DNA from: Fennellomyces sp. T-0311
Lineage: Eukaryota > Mucoromycota > Mucoromycetes > Mucorales > Lichtheimiaceae
NCBI GenBank assembly: GCA_025266875.1
Contig: JALLLT010000011.1
Location: 124,001 to 188,000, forward strand
Direction of reading: 5' to 3'
Length of the DNA stretch: 64,000 nt
Under the pieces are notes generated by a model. It saw only the letters and a program-made list of their open reading frames with translations, did no database searches and was not told the DNA's origin. The number at the start of each line of letters is the position of its first letter. The stretch's first letter is position 1. The position numbers were made by a program, and so were the translations under genes. Below, piece by piece: positions 53,043 through 64,000 of this stretch.

Positions 53043-56000
53043 CTAATCAGCATCACCATCGCCTGTTTGATCATCAAAATTGACGACGTTGGTCCATTCC
53101 TTGAGTTTACCAGGGACTGTTTTAAAAGTTTTTTGCGCCCCATATGACCAATGCATACTGTCTATATCGTGGTTGACCAAAAACTTATCATACACACCGC
53201 TGCCGTCGTCATTATTAAGTGAAGTCGAAAAATCGGGCACCACATGCACGATGCGAGAAATGCGATCGACAGAGACAACATCAATAACTTCCGTTCCCGA
53301 CTTTGTAAGGCTTTGCTCAATGACCTTCATTCCACTTGCATGGACCTCATCTTCGTCAACCGGTGTGAAACGTCGGCACAAGAAAACTTCTTTCAACGAC
53401 GAATCATTAGAGGGCGCTATCGCTGATGATGATGATGATGCGGCTAACGAGGATGATGTGTATCGAAAAGTGAAGAGCAGTAGTACTTGTACAATACTTT
53501 TATCCTTCAGTTGAACGTAATCGAAACGTGGGCGCTTGTGAAACTCTGGGCTCGCTCGTACAAATTCCTCATACTTCATTTCGTTGTCGTCGATATCCAC
53601 AATTTTCAGACATTCATAAATCTTTACCTAGTACATGGATTACTAAGTAAAAAATTCGCATGCAGTTATAAACTACATACCTCTTTAGTATCTGGTTTCG
53701 GCCAGTTCTTGTATCTTTGGCGCTTCGATGCATTCTCAAGTATGTCAAGATACTTCCTTGTCAGACGGTAAATGTTACTCTGGCAATCTGGGCGCATTTC
53801 TTGAATCTTATCAAATGGAACCGCATTTCCATTGTTTAACACTGATGATAAAGTATACTTTGCTGGTGGTGCTGTGATTATTTTGTCCGTAGAATCCGCC
53901 TCAGCTTTTTCGCTGACTACATAGTCATATTCGTCATAAAGTAGGTCGCGATACATGATGTATTCTCCCATCTGTGTAGTGAAGGTGTCGCGCCGATAAT
54001 TTGTCCTTTGTGCCGGTTGCTTGGCATCCAACTTGTGCTGCGATTCCGAATGCTGCGTGCTGTACCCATCAACACACCCTAATTGTTCAATATCGTACAC
54101 ATATTTCCACATGGCATGGTACTTTGGAAACCTCATCTTGCTCTATATAAGAACTGCATGAGTACTAAACCACACGAAGCAGGATGAAAGCCACACACCC
54201 TAGACCACTCTTCGAAAATAGGGCAATGCTTGTTAAACAGGTCCAAAGATTCACGAAGGTCAGCAAGTGATTGGTCTGAGTGCTCTTTCGCCGTGGCCTG
54301 GTGAAAAAAATCAACAAAGTGTCGCATGCAACGTACCGCTTGTGCTGGTAGTAGATCGTGAATGATCACAAGTATAATCTATATGTATAATTAGTAGCAA
54401 TGGGTATACCTAGCTCTGGTTCGTGTAGCTTACCGCCATGTGATCCCTTAATTCGCTAAAGCTCGGGTTTTTCAAGGAACTGATAAGATATCCACTCGTA
54501 AACGTACGTAATTTTCGGAAAACCGGTATTAATGCTGCCCTGAAAGACTAATATAAGTGTCCTGGAATCTATTACATTCTGTGTTAAACCAACCTTGTAG
54601 TAATACGCTTTATTACATGGGATCCTTGCTTGTCAGCCTTCAGCATTTGCTCGATACAGCCCAATAGGTGCTTGTAAACCCCTGCCAGTTGGTGAAGATC
54701 GTCAACCGCTAATGATCTGTATATATCGAAATAAGGAATATTCCAGAATGCATTCTGACAAACATAAACAGATGAATCGTTCGAATCATGGCTGATCAAA
54801 CGTATGAATGGACTTACATTTACTATGTGGAACGAGTTGTTCCTTTCATGTTCGGTAGCCTTGCCCGTCTTTTTACCATTCGTAAAGTACTTTATCCCCT
54901 CCTGGTACAGGCTTTGCATTTGCTTTTGTGTTCTCACTGTTGTGGAAGGATTGTCAAATGAAAACTCGTAAGGCAGATGGAAGTCATATGTTGGGACAGT
55001 GCATCTTGCGCATGATAATACGGTGGTTCCACTTTTTACCAGTGCCAACATGCGTCTAAAGTACCCAGAGAAATAGAGTTAGAACATGCTATAATAAAAG
55101 CTTGTATAACCAAATTACACTTACTGCTCAGGTAGATCACCAATATATGAACACAGAGCAGGAATGCACTTGTAATCTTTTCCAAAGGGTCCTTTCATGA
55201 TGAATGGCTTAAGTCTAAGCCCAATACAGTAAGTCAAAGTACGTACGTCAATGTAGCTACGTAATAGATATGACATACTTTTTCATAGCTTTTTGTTGAA
55301 AAGGCTCTAAAATTTTTGACAGGCAATAGTGTAATACTGAATATTTTGCAGCAGTAAACCACTCAGGAGAAGGCGAGTTTGACTTCCAGTCGATAGTAGG
55401 GAAGTATGCCAGGACACGGCTAGCATGGTAACTTGGACTGTTACGTATACTTGCAGGAACATTACCTATACGGCAGTCAGAGAACGTAATTTGTTAGACA
55501 GTTGAAGAACGCAGGTTACCTAGTTTGATATAAATGGGCCATGCTTTTGTTTTACCATCCAAAGTAATGGGTGTCTGGTCCGACGCAAGCATGATGGCGA
55601 GGACAACGTTGGGATAGACTTTGGCCTCCAATTATTCTGCCATATTACTTTATGCTGAATGATGTACGTACAGAAATGGAATAATTTACCTCTAGTGACT
55701 CCCACCACTTGCCTGACTCAATGTCTACGTACTTTCGCTCGCCATTTCGGGAACATAAACTCGGATATAAAATCATGGTTTTCCAGAAGGACGGGTGACC
55801 GAATAGGTGCATTGATACATCATGAATATTTCGATACACCAGCTGCAGTGTACCACCAACACCTTTGATAAACTCTTCTTCTCGCTTATGAGGAAAGTCG
55901 GGAATTATGCTTAAATTGATACGATGCGTTTCAAATTCCTATCCAAAGATATAATGATCAGCCTTGGCATAGACCCATCCTTCGCAAACTTATACCAAAA

Positions 56001-56697
56001 GTGAACATGGGTCAGCTTCCGACTTCAGAATGCTTTTCACCTTCTCCATCGTTTTAGCCTGAATTGTTGTTTTGGGATCTGCGGCCAACGCGTACTCAAC
56101 AATTTCTACAAATCTTTTATGGCGCTATGAGTACAGTTATAACGAGATAAATTTACTTTGTACCTTTTATACTGAGAGTTCGATAGGTCGACATCAAACC
56201 CAAATCGTGCCATCATACGTTCAAGTTTACTCAGGGTACCACGAGACTTTGGAACTGGGATATTCTCAGTTTGCATTTCAGCGTTGAATCTTGGCTTATG
56301 ATGTGCTGTGCATGTGATCAGGACCTTAATTAGCAACAGGTGCCGTATACTCACTTTTGATTAACCTGTGGAGTACCGGGTGGAGTTCGTTGGGCTCGCT
56401 GTCATCGTTGTTTTTGGCACTAGGGACATCCGCAGTAATATCGTTTCTTCGGCGACGCCTTTTGCTTGGTCGCGCGTGCTCGTGCTTGCTCGCTGAATTC
56501 AGTGGAAATGACTCATGTCCGTGTGAAACGTCGTAATGCTTTTCTAAAGCATCCGAGGTTTGGAAAGTTTTTCTCTTTCCGGTGCACGATTGAAACTCGC
56601 AACGATATAATGTCATGTATTTTCGTTGCTGGTACAATGTCACTAGAGAATCTTGTGAAAATAAAGGGCGCAAGCGATGGTCATGTGCGCGCAGCAT
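53043..56697 (-). CDS. Plavaka-family transposase with N-terminal C2H2 finger
   Basis: Exons in transcript order: 56697-56355, 56305-56157, 56124-55996, 55938-55690, 55625-55520, 55465-55279, 55214-55125, 55055-54594, 54539-54434, 54378-54199, 54142-53681, 53627-53043 (1015 aa, no internal stop). A C2H2 finger (YRCEFQSC...HYDVSHGH) opens the protein. The Plavaka core follows: VVLAIMLASDQTPITLDGKT, AWPIYIKLGNVPASIRNSPS, PALCSYIGDLPEQ, then CARCTVP with Cys pairs, and later KMRFPKYHAMWKYVYDIEQL. These are the blocks of fungal Plavaka transposases in the CACTA superfamily. The acidic Ser-rich C-terminal exon is not a known domain. The complete frame suggests recent activity. An internal Met at about 56616 is an alternative start. 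Confidence 0.82.
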
Positions 56698-57018
56698 AAG
56701 CGTTTATGCGCAGCACCAGCTCCGCAGCGCTTCAACTTTTTGTTCAACTTGATCAGTGTCAAAATGACAAAACCGACGAATGAACTAAATAATCAAGCAG
56801 GGATTAAAAGGAGTCGCTCAGGAAGATCAAAGCAGAGTATAAACTTGTTATCCATGTTTATTAGTTTTAAAGTGAAGATAAGAAGCTAATGACTTTCGAC
56901 AGAGCGAAATCCTTTAAAGTCGATTCTAAACGATGCTCGACCTCCAGCGACGTGAGAGTATAGTAATGTTCTGACACATTAGTTGTGCTAACGGGTGAAA
57001 ACTTGTGAAACGGTTAGT
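56698..57018. promoter_or_regulatory. Divergent promoter inside the transposon
   Basis: This 321-bp spacer lies between the transposase and the second gene. No clear TATA box. A short plus-strand ORF from 56764 (basic, RSRSGRSKQS) might be an upstream exon of the second gene, but I see no supporting splice junction. Confidence 0.45.
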
Positions 57019-58298
57019 ATGCAGCAAAAACAGAAAACCAAAGAAGTCGCGTCTCGCAAGCAATCGGCTTCCAGTGGATACTCAAGCAATTGCTCGTCAA
57101 GTGGTAGCGAAGGAGAATCGGGCGGCGACGAAGATGCCGATCCATCTACTGAGAATGATTCTGGAAGCATGGATGGTCACTCGGAAGGGTAAAATACAAC
57201 ACTATATCGCTTGTAACAATTTTAACCGTCGTTTTGATGATAGCTATTTGGGGAGCACTGGTCGAAATATGCAACGGTAAGTAAATTTCGCTCTATTATA
57301 ATATCTTCACGGAACTTCGCTATAAACTTCTATAGAGAAACGCTTGTCCTTGACCAACAGGAGCAAGTCGTGTTTCGAAAAAAAGCAACACGTTATGGTT
57401 ACCTGCAGAACAGTTTTCCGGGTACCAGTGAAACGACACAGGCTTGTATGGAGCTTGGTTTGGAAGTGCTTGGGCGCACGCCACACGCGGATGACCGTAT
57501 TTTTATCCCGCATCCCTTACGAAAGCTAGTATGTCATCGACATCAAAGTACTACGACTGCTAACTTCAGATTTTAGGTACGAAATAGCATATCTGCATCT
57601 CGCTCGAATTCGGTCACAACAATGACAAGATTCGTTGAGCACTATGATTTTCCCATTTCGGGTCATCTTCCGCCAAGTCGCCAAAAACATTCCAAAGAGC
57701 AATTCCGTTTTCTTCTTCGCAAGTCAAGGTGCGTTTTGGGTTTATTTTCCAATATTAAATTTGATAGGTTTAATAATTAAAAACGCAAAAGATTCTCACG
57801 CACTAACTTTGATATCACTGGCGCACGACTGCAAAACCCTTGCATCGGACACGCCATATACTATGTCTTTTATCCGAAGAACAGAGAGCCCAGGGCGCGA
57901 CTGTCACCTGCACCGGAGAAACTCACCCGTGGGCTGATCGCGCTGACTTATACCATGGTAACTGTTCATTAGAAAATAGATATGAGCGCTATGATAACCA
58001 TGACCATTAGCTGTACTTCTGTATGGCGAAGTTGTACGGACACAAGACAATTGAGCATGATGTTGACAAGAAATTTGCATCTGGCTCACGATGGAAAAAT
58101 ACATATTGCGACCTTATGTCCGGTGCTTCCGGAGAAAGCGTGGACTGGGAAGAAGTCATAAGGATTCAGCAATCCATCGTCGACGCACTGGCAAGTAGCC
58201 AGACAGCTAAAGGAAGTATTGATTTGTTTGAGGGCTCATCGGAGGACACTGAAGACAGCAATGATAACACGAGACAGACATCACAAGATAGCGAATAG
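57019..58298 (+). CDS. Transposon-borne second gene, DUF6532-like protein
   Basis: Exons: 57019-57188, 57244-57276, 57336-57528, 57577-57728, 57792-57957, 58011-58298 (333 aa, intact). N-terminus of about 60 residues is Ser/Gly/Asp/Glu-rich and disordered. The structured part (about 130-280) includes TRFVEHYDFPISGHLPPSRQ, then FDITGARLQNPCIGHAIYYV, LTRGLIALTYTMLYFCMAKL and FASGSRWKNTYCDLM. The order 'P-I-I-V-F', 'A-L-T-T-A-L', 'F....W...Y' resembles DUF6532, a fungal domain of unknown function; I infer this from pattern only. Lying divergently to the transposase inside the element ends, it is probably an accessory factor, as second genes are in plant CACTA elements. An acidic tail closes the protein. 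Confidence 0.65.
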
Positions 58299-58449
58299 TG
58301 AATTAATAAAGCATGGCCACATGGTGTTGAGGAGAGCCTTAAAGATGAAGAAAGCTGAAGCAAATAGTATCAAGGTGTAAAATGCCTAAAAGGCTTTAAA
58401 CTGTATAAAATGGCTGAGATAGTTTTAAAAGGATCAAAGGGAAGTGTTC

Positions 58450-58580
58450 AACCTTGCAAGGTATTGCAAACTTTATAGAGCGTCTTCCAAGGAATTTTGA
58501 GCCTAGCAGGGTAGGGGGTAACTCCGCGTACCATTTGTATCTTTTGCAACCTTGCAAGGCCTTGCAAGGCCTTGCAAGAC
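58450..58580. repeat. CCTTGCAAGG palindrome cluster at the right end
   Basis: The 10-bp palindrome CCTTGCAAGG occurs at about 58453, and as overlapping tandem copies at about 58551-58579, with diverged forms between. The same half-site appears in the left subterminal repeats (CTTGCTAGGCCTTACAAGG). These are candidate binding sites for the transposase or the second protein. Confidence 0.65.
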
Positions 58581-58600
58581 AAATCCAAATTTGGGATGTA

Positions 58601-59580
58601 GAGTACCAATTTGACGTATATGATTTCTCTCGGACATGTTTAAGGCGCTTTCGAAAAGCGCACTCGGCTGGAAACAAACCTTTTTACATAGCGTGGGCGT
58701 CTAATCTTCTGTATACCTGATATCATTATGTACCTTGCAGAAAGTCATCACCAAACCGACAGATCTAGTACAGCGTAAGGCGGGTGATCCTTTTTGCCAT
58801 TTTCGTGCTGTGTAAGACATAACTACTGCCAGAATTGCAGATTGGAGAGTAGAAGCACGACCCAAGAGAGATTAGCTAAGAGTAAGATAGAATGAGGGTG
58901 CTACTCTACTAATGAAGAATACTACTACTAGTCAATCAAGGAGAATGTTAGAACCAACAAGAAGGTGATCAAACAGCAAGGCAAGAGAAGGTAGGACAAG
59001 GACAAGACTAAAACTAGAGAGCGAGCCTTAGGTGCTTTCCACAACTGGCATGTCCACATAGGTGGTTACCAATGGTGCGATCGAAACTTGGACAAGAACC
59101 AGGATACGACGGATCCTAGATTTGAAGGTCAAGATAAAGTATAAGGTAGATTTAGGAAGATGACGCGATAAACTGATGATCTTTATTCCTCTTCTACTAT
59201 CCAATGTTTATACTCAATGATGACTACTATTATCCAATTACAAGAATAGGATTAAACGACAATGTACACAATATCGGTAATATGAGCAAGAGGACGGGGA
59301 AACGGTGGATTAGGGAAATCAGGTGGAGTAATAAAGTAAAGGAACAGTATGCCCCATTTAGATCATGAAAACTATTCCTGTCAATGTTCATTAGACATGA
59401 GTCCTTTTTCTCTGGACGCCATATTCTCTAGATTAAGTTTTGCCCTTCTTATGAAGGGCAAAACGGCAAGTAATTGCCGAATTCACTGAGCTAGGATTAT
59501 TTACTTTGAGATCCATTTTCGGTGATATCTACTTGCTTATGGAGTGTAAGTAAAAATGAGCGATTTGAGAATTGGCAATT
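58601..59580. other. Intergenic, repetitive-looking purine-rich DNA
   Basis: 58800-59350 is A/G-rich with many short direct words (aagag, aagaat, ctacta) but no paired terminal repeats and no coding region, so I cannot call an LTR or other element. Confidence 0.4.
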
Positions 59581-59921
59581 TTTTTTTTATCTAGGTGTGT
59601 GTTATAACTCTGCTCTGGCTAGACTCTTTCAGGTGACAAAGTGGAAGTTGGTAAAAGCAACTTTGGCAAGCGCGAGTACCCTGTTCGGCATAAGGTGTCG
59701 AAACTCTTGCTAGAACATGGACGCCCTGATACTGATAATCTAATGTCTGTCCCTTCTATAACGACTAGTTTGAGGACTAAATTGTTGAAAAAAGTATTAA
59801 ACATAAAACAAAATAAAAAAGCTTACCCAAATATATTCTCTCTAACGTCTGTTTCACCACAGACAGCTAGAATAGTATTGCAAATGATATATCTTTATGT
59901 CTGTGCTAACACATACAAATA
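59581..59921 (+). pseudogene. Open coding-like block, probably a gene relic
   Basis: After a T-rich run and ctctttcag (AG at 59632-59633) an open frame reads DKVEVGKSNFGKREYPVRHK, then LLLEHGRPDTDNLMSVPSIT and on to a stop at 59919-59921. The soluble, charged composition and a plausible acceptor suggest a last exon whose upstream exons are gone or unrecognised. No domain recognised. Confidence 0.3.
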
Positions 59922-59966
59922 AAATATATAGCTAGAAAATATTGTATAACCTAGCGCATTTAATAT

Positions 59967-62625
59967 TTAGCAGCCACCACCGCCTATCCAAACGGGGTTG
60001 AAAGTTAGTTCTTTCACTATTCATAGATAATTTCAGTTAAATACTTACCGCCGCCACCGCCTCCGCCGCAGCCTCCGCCGCCGCCGCCGCCGCCGGATGA
60101 ACCTCCCCCTATTATAAAGAAAGCTGGAGTTTTCTTTTCGCAGTAAAGATTGGTCACCACTTACCGCCACAGCCACCACCGCCACTACTGGAAGCAAATC
60201 CGCTAAAACCAAAGAAGCCGCCAGAATGGCCTCCTGAACCTCTCGTATAGCGATAGCTAGTGCTGTTACTGTAAGTACGACCACTTCCATAAGAGGTCTT
60301 TGTCGCTTTTGGCTTTGGTTTGTATGCTTGCTTAACAGGTTTCGGTTTCGGTTTCGGTTTAGGTGCTTGCATAACAGGTTTTGTCTTCTTCTTTTCGACG
60401 ACTACTGGCGATAATTTAGGGTCTGTTTCATTTTTTTGCACTGTGATGGACTCTGTTAAGAAAAGGTTATGGTGATTAATATAATATCTCTTTTAAAATA
60501 TACTACATACCTGAAGCACAGTTTACAGTCCTTATATTCCAAAAGAACCAAGAAGATCAGAAATTAGCACTGAGAGATTCAAAAAGTATACTTACCCAAT
60601 ATAACCATACCCGGATCTGGTTAACTTCTTCTGGATTTCGTCTTGCGTTTTTTCCTATGAAGCAATTTAGACTTGTACTATAGCATAGGACCTTGATGAT
60701 TACGTACCAAGCTGCTTGAGGTTAAGCCAAAGAGCGACTTTACCGATCCTAAAATAAGGTACATTAGAGCATCGGTTAAACAGCAATGTGTAGCAATGCT
60801 AAAAACATACTTCTATCGTGATAACTAACTTGAATCATTGGCTTTTCACTACTATACAATTGTACAAAGTACATTAGATGCGTATAAATCATTCTGAATT
60901 GTAATTCGATTCTTACTTGTTATGTACCCCCAAGTTGCTGGTATCCGGTAATGTTCCCGAATTAAAATCGGCTTTAAACGAAGGAGAGAAAGAATTGCGT
61001 ACGCGGTTGATAAAGTTCCTCTTCTTCGGCTTGACAGTGCCGTCGTTATTGTTGCTGTTGATCAATGGGCGACCGTTTTTGGAGCTCCAAGCTTTATCGG
61101 TACCATTGGAATACTCCTTCAATTTTTCGGGTGCGATATTGTCATCATGGTTGATCATTCGACCCAAGTACTTGTGAGTAAATGCTTGGTATGACGATGG
61201 ATGAAGCATATGCGTGTGCCACGCCAAATCAATTTCCAGAGTCGGGACCATAACTTGACCTGGGTAAGTGAACATCAAATGCAAGAATTTGTGGTACTGG
61301 CGAATTCCGCGTGCAATTCCAAAGGGGACTTGCCAATCGATTTCCTTAACCGTCTTTGAGTTGAAATCTTGCTGACGACCCACTGCTTGGATAAGGTCAA
61401 TCGAAAATGGACTTGGGTTGTTGTGATAACATGCGTAGATTGCATTCACAAGGTTGGTGCATTCTTGGCGATGTGCATATGCAACTTTACTGTCTTTCTG
61501 ATATCCTTCAATTGTCTTGATGACGTCTCCAAAAGTTTGAAATGGATCGACAAGTCGAACGTTTGGATGTCTTATCTTTGCATACTTGGTGCAATGATCA
61601 ACAGTCGCTTGAAGTTTGGATCCAATCTTGGTTCTGACTCTGCCAGTGCCGTCCAAAAGAAGACCACTGTATATTAAAAGTATATTTGTATATGTAACTT
61701 GTTGGACTTAAGGAAGACAGATCAATGACAGGTGTTTACTTACGCAATAAGGCAAGGGCGACCTTCCATGTCATGGGCTAACTTTACAAGTGATGATGTT
61801 CCCACGGTCGATTTGTTACGACAACGGCGGCATTCCAGTCCAACTGTAGAATCATATCGCCAGTTTGTGTAGTCGGTCCTTACAAGAAAAAGAACTCAAT
61901 TAGTATGGAGTACATGTGACGTAATAGAAGCATTTTGTACCAAGAACATTCAATAATAGACCTGCAGAAACTGCATGGAAGTCCGGCAGCACCAGTTGTC
62001 ACATTATCAGGGGTGAGTGTATACGGCTCGTCTAACCCATAGTACTGCTTCCATAACGACGCATTGGCATCAGCTTCAATGGCATTCATAGAGGTTGGAT
62101 GCTATAGTGGCAGCAACAGTTTCGCTGTTAGATCACGTCCAATGAAACTATCAACTCATTTACTTACGATTGATTCCAACGGAAGATGCGTGTTGAATAA
62201 GTTTTGCTGAGATAATCGTATAGAATCTTCAAAGTAGCGGAATGGACTCAACATATGGACGTGCCACATATATGCAACATCTGCGCGTTTAATTTAGCGA
62301 GACACAAAGAATCTCCATTGCATACACGCATACCTAATGGCGGAGAAAAAGAGTGGTAGCTCACTTTTGCAAAGGCTGATTGAACAATCTCGCGCCATTG
62401 AGCATAACGAATTTCAGCTCTGGCTAACATGACCTTAAAAGAAGCAGTGTCAAACGATTCCTTGTAATCCATAAAGCGTTCCATCAATGAGAGATAGTAG
62501 TGACAGTTTTCGATGGTGACAACACCGTCCAGCGTAGGGAATGCATTGATCGATGGCTCCTCTGGTGGAGCAACAAACGCATATTTCTTGTTGGCAGAAG
62601 AGTCACCGTTAACTTGTTTCTCCAT
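59967..62625 (-). CDS. Glycine-rich-domain protein (GRDP / DUF1399 family)
   Basis: Twelve exons in transcript order: 62625-62334, 62280-62168, 62101-61941, 61878-61744, 61666-60917, 60851-60811, 60748-60708, 60654-60596, 60530-60511, 60452-60165, 60108-60049, 59983-59967 (658 aa). Two HxH blocks of the family are visible: AYMWHVHMLSPFRYFED (about 99-115) and IDLAWHTHMLHPSSYQ (about 385-400). A Cys cluster (GLPCSFCRS; LECRRCRNK) lies between them. A Lys/Pro linker (KPKPKPKPVK) leads to a Gly/Ser/Cys-rich C-terminus made of GGGG runs ending GGGC. Plant GRDPs act in stress responses; the fungal role is unknown. The Gly-rich end is encoded in very small exons (20, 60 and 17 nt), yet every junction keeps frame. 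No signal peptide. Confidence 0.85.
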
Positions 62626-62677
62626 TGTTATGTAGAGATCCGATTTGCAAAATCTGTAAAAGTGTTATCACGCTCAC

Positions 62678-62686
62678 TATATATAT
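62678..62686 (-). promoter_or_regulatory. TATA box of the GRDP gene
   Basis: ATATATATA on the minus strand, 53-61 bp upstream of ATG 62625. Confidence 0.5.
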
Positions 62687-63820
62687 GGACAAAACTCAGG
62701 CGCTCAGCCACGTCTATCTAGTTTGCGCAGCCATCAAAGCTCTGCAAGGCATTTTCCCTTATAAGGTTCATTTGGATCACAAACTATATTCTGCAGGACG
62801 CTAACAGTATCACGTGGACAATCCGAATGCAGTTTCGCAAAAGTACACCAGACTTTGTTCAAAGAGTTGTTAAAGAAGTTAATGAACTAATGATGCGTCC
62901 TAAATTTAGCCGGTCAATGCTACGCATAAATATTTGACGAAATGTGCGAGGGATATTAAACGGAGCGAGCTCACATGATCACGGCAGCGGGTAATGTTCG
63001 CTGAGTAGGTAGTTATTCACCTTATTTTTCATTTTCCAATAATAAGTTGTGTCAGTTGCATAAAACACTTCCCTGAGAATACTAGCCAGATTGTGATATA
63101 ATCATGTGGCTCAGCCCTGCCACTGCGGCTGTCGAATGATTTAATATAACAATACCTTTACAAACGCTCTATCTATCTAATATGAATAGTCCTGAAGTCT
63201 TGTATACTTTCAATAAGCTAAGGGGAAAAATCACACTTTTGTAGGGATTGATCACTAGACTTTCCTTATGACGGTAGTAGAGATGATGCACATGAACTGT
63301 TGTACGCAAGTTGTGCGGATCGTGGATCAGAGTACTGAGCATTACCAACAAACAACACGTACTGTATCACAGTTCGAATCGGGTACTCAACAAATTTAAA
63401 CGTATCTGCATACCTCAGTACGGTGCAGTCATTGTTCGACAGCATCATCATCGTTGGTTTTTGAACTATATTTTACAATGCGATGCAGAATTCGTACTCT
63501 GTAGTGTAAAAGTCATACTATACAAGAATGGCTCTATATGATAAAATTAACCGAATGCGATAATAGTTTGCGTTTAATCTTCGTTGATATCGGTAACTGA
63601 AGTTCACGTAAATAGACCCACAAGAACTTGTGATCATCCTGAGCTTGTATTGCCACTAGCATCTCGTACTATTAATAGATTTCCACTATCCATTTATTCT
63701 TACGCTACCCATCTGCTGAACCGCCTGATCCATCCAAGCTTGGACGCCCCGTTCGTTGCGCATGTTACAAACCACATATAGTCTCATAGCTGAAGTAACG
63801 AAAGTATTCACGGTTGTATA
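62687..63820. other. Intergenic
   Basis: No gene supported; only short ORFs without motifs. A tRNA-like GTTCGAATC at about 63372 was checked and rejected. Confidence 0.5.
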
Positions 63821-63911
63821 CCACTGCAAGTAATCTTTGGTGAATTTTGGTGGATGACTCTTTTGAAGTGGTTAAACACAAGCTTTTTAACCACTTCTAA
63901 CCATCGCAGTG
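63821..63911. mobile_element. Tc1/mariner-like MITE, copy 2 (short)
   Basis: A 91-bp element with ends (C)CACTGCAAGTAATCTTTGG and GATGGTTAG...CGCAGTG inverted, flanked by TA at 63819-63820 and 63912-63913. It carries AAGTGGTTAAACACAAGCTT and TTTTTAACCACTTCTAACC, the same words as copy 1 in inverted order, and one GTGAATTTTGGTGG that matches the ATTCACCAAA repeats of copy 1. It is shorter than copy 1, so it has lost the internal palindrome arm. Confidence 0.55.
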
Positions 63912-64000
63912 TACATAAATTCTTTGCCGTGTGCGTTATTACATACATAGGTTGTGAACTGCCTAGACAACGCGGGTGTAGATACACAACTATAGACTTT

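Larger units (their letters stand above)
52649..58600. mobile_element. Plavaka-type (CACTA/EnSpm superfamily) DNA transposon, two genes
   Basis: About 6 kb. The two ends carry matching inverted sequence: TACATCCCAAATTGGCG...TCTTGCTAGGCCTTACAAGGC at 52649 onward, and, inverted on the right, TACATCCCAAATTTGG...TCTTGCAAGGCCTTGCAAGGC ending at 58600. Inside are a leftward transposase (53043-56697) and a rightward second gene (57019-58298), sharing a 321-bp divergent promoter. Both reading frames are intact over all exons. I could not fix the outermost terminal bases or a target-site duplication; sequence outside the quoted anchors still shows weak inverted similarity, so the true ends may lie some tens of bases further out. 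Confidence 0.75.

Noticed and set aside
63300..63400. tRNA-like T-loop word GTTCGAATC near 63372
   Set aside because: No matching A-box at the right distance and no cloverleaf arms can be drawn.

Overview
The window is nuclear DNA of a filamentous fungus. Most protein-coding genes are cut by short spliceosomal introns (about 48-100 bp, GT-AG, with CTAAC/CTAAT-like branch sites and pyrimidine-rich 3' ends). Start codons are often preceded by TATA boxes or CT tracts. The repertoire (Yck-type casein kinase, Pro2, SulP/STAS permease, D-arabinono-lactone oxidase, CLC exchanger, Sen34, GT8, NAD(P)HX dehydratase, TPR/F-box/LRR proteins) is fungal. A chorismate mutase-prephenate dehydratase fusion, dense introns, AT-rich intergenic DNA and a Plavaka-type transposon fit an early-diverging lineage such as Mucoromycota. 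That placement is inference, not proof. I placed exon boundaries by hand from reading frame, splice signals and family alignments recalled from knowledge.

Layout. 1-5.4 kb is gene-poor: decayed or unresolved coding pieces and a Harbinger-like MITE. 5.4-17.0 kb is gene-dense: a Yck casein kinase (+), PRO2 (-), a small F-box/Cys-rich protein (+), a Cdc4/Fbw7-type F-box-WD40 protein (-), and a divergent SulP/SLC26 transporter (+). 17.0-26.9 kb is AT-rich and nearly empty except for a Gln-rich coiled-coil protein (23.4-24.7 kb) and a Tc1/mariner-like MITE. 26.9-36.4 kb holds a small membrane protein, ALO1 (-), the chorismate mutase-prephenate dehydratase (+) and a 20-exon CLC Cl-/H+ exchanger (+). 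36.4-40.2 kb carries relics, including a hAT-like fragment and a piece of a second CLC gene. 40.4-50.8 kb is gene-dense again: SEN34 (-), a GT8 enzyme (+), NAXD (+), two tandem Pof3/Dia2-like TPR-F-box-LRR paralogues (-), a previously easy-to-miss 70-aa spliced gene (-), an AGPAT-type acyltransferase (-) and a small basic protein (+). About 52.6-58.6 kb is a Plavaka (CACTA-superfamily) DNA transposon. It has an apparently intact 12-exon transposase and a divergent six-exon second gene, bounded by matching inverted repeats. 60.0-62.6 kb is a glycine-rich-domain protein (-); the end is empty except for a second MITE copy.

How the genes relate. There is no operon-like or cluster logic; most genes are unrelated housekeeping functions. 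PRO2 makes proline, the CM-PDT enzyme feeds phenylalanine, ALO1 makes erythroascorbate, and NAXD repairs damaged NAD(P)H. Four F-box proteins in about 37 kb reflect ubiquitin-ligase receptor expansion. The main points of novelty are the two-gene Plavaka element, the fused CM-PDT enzyme, an apparent one-nucleotide exon (or recursive splice site) in the acyltransferase gene, and three GC-AG introns.
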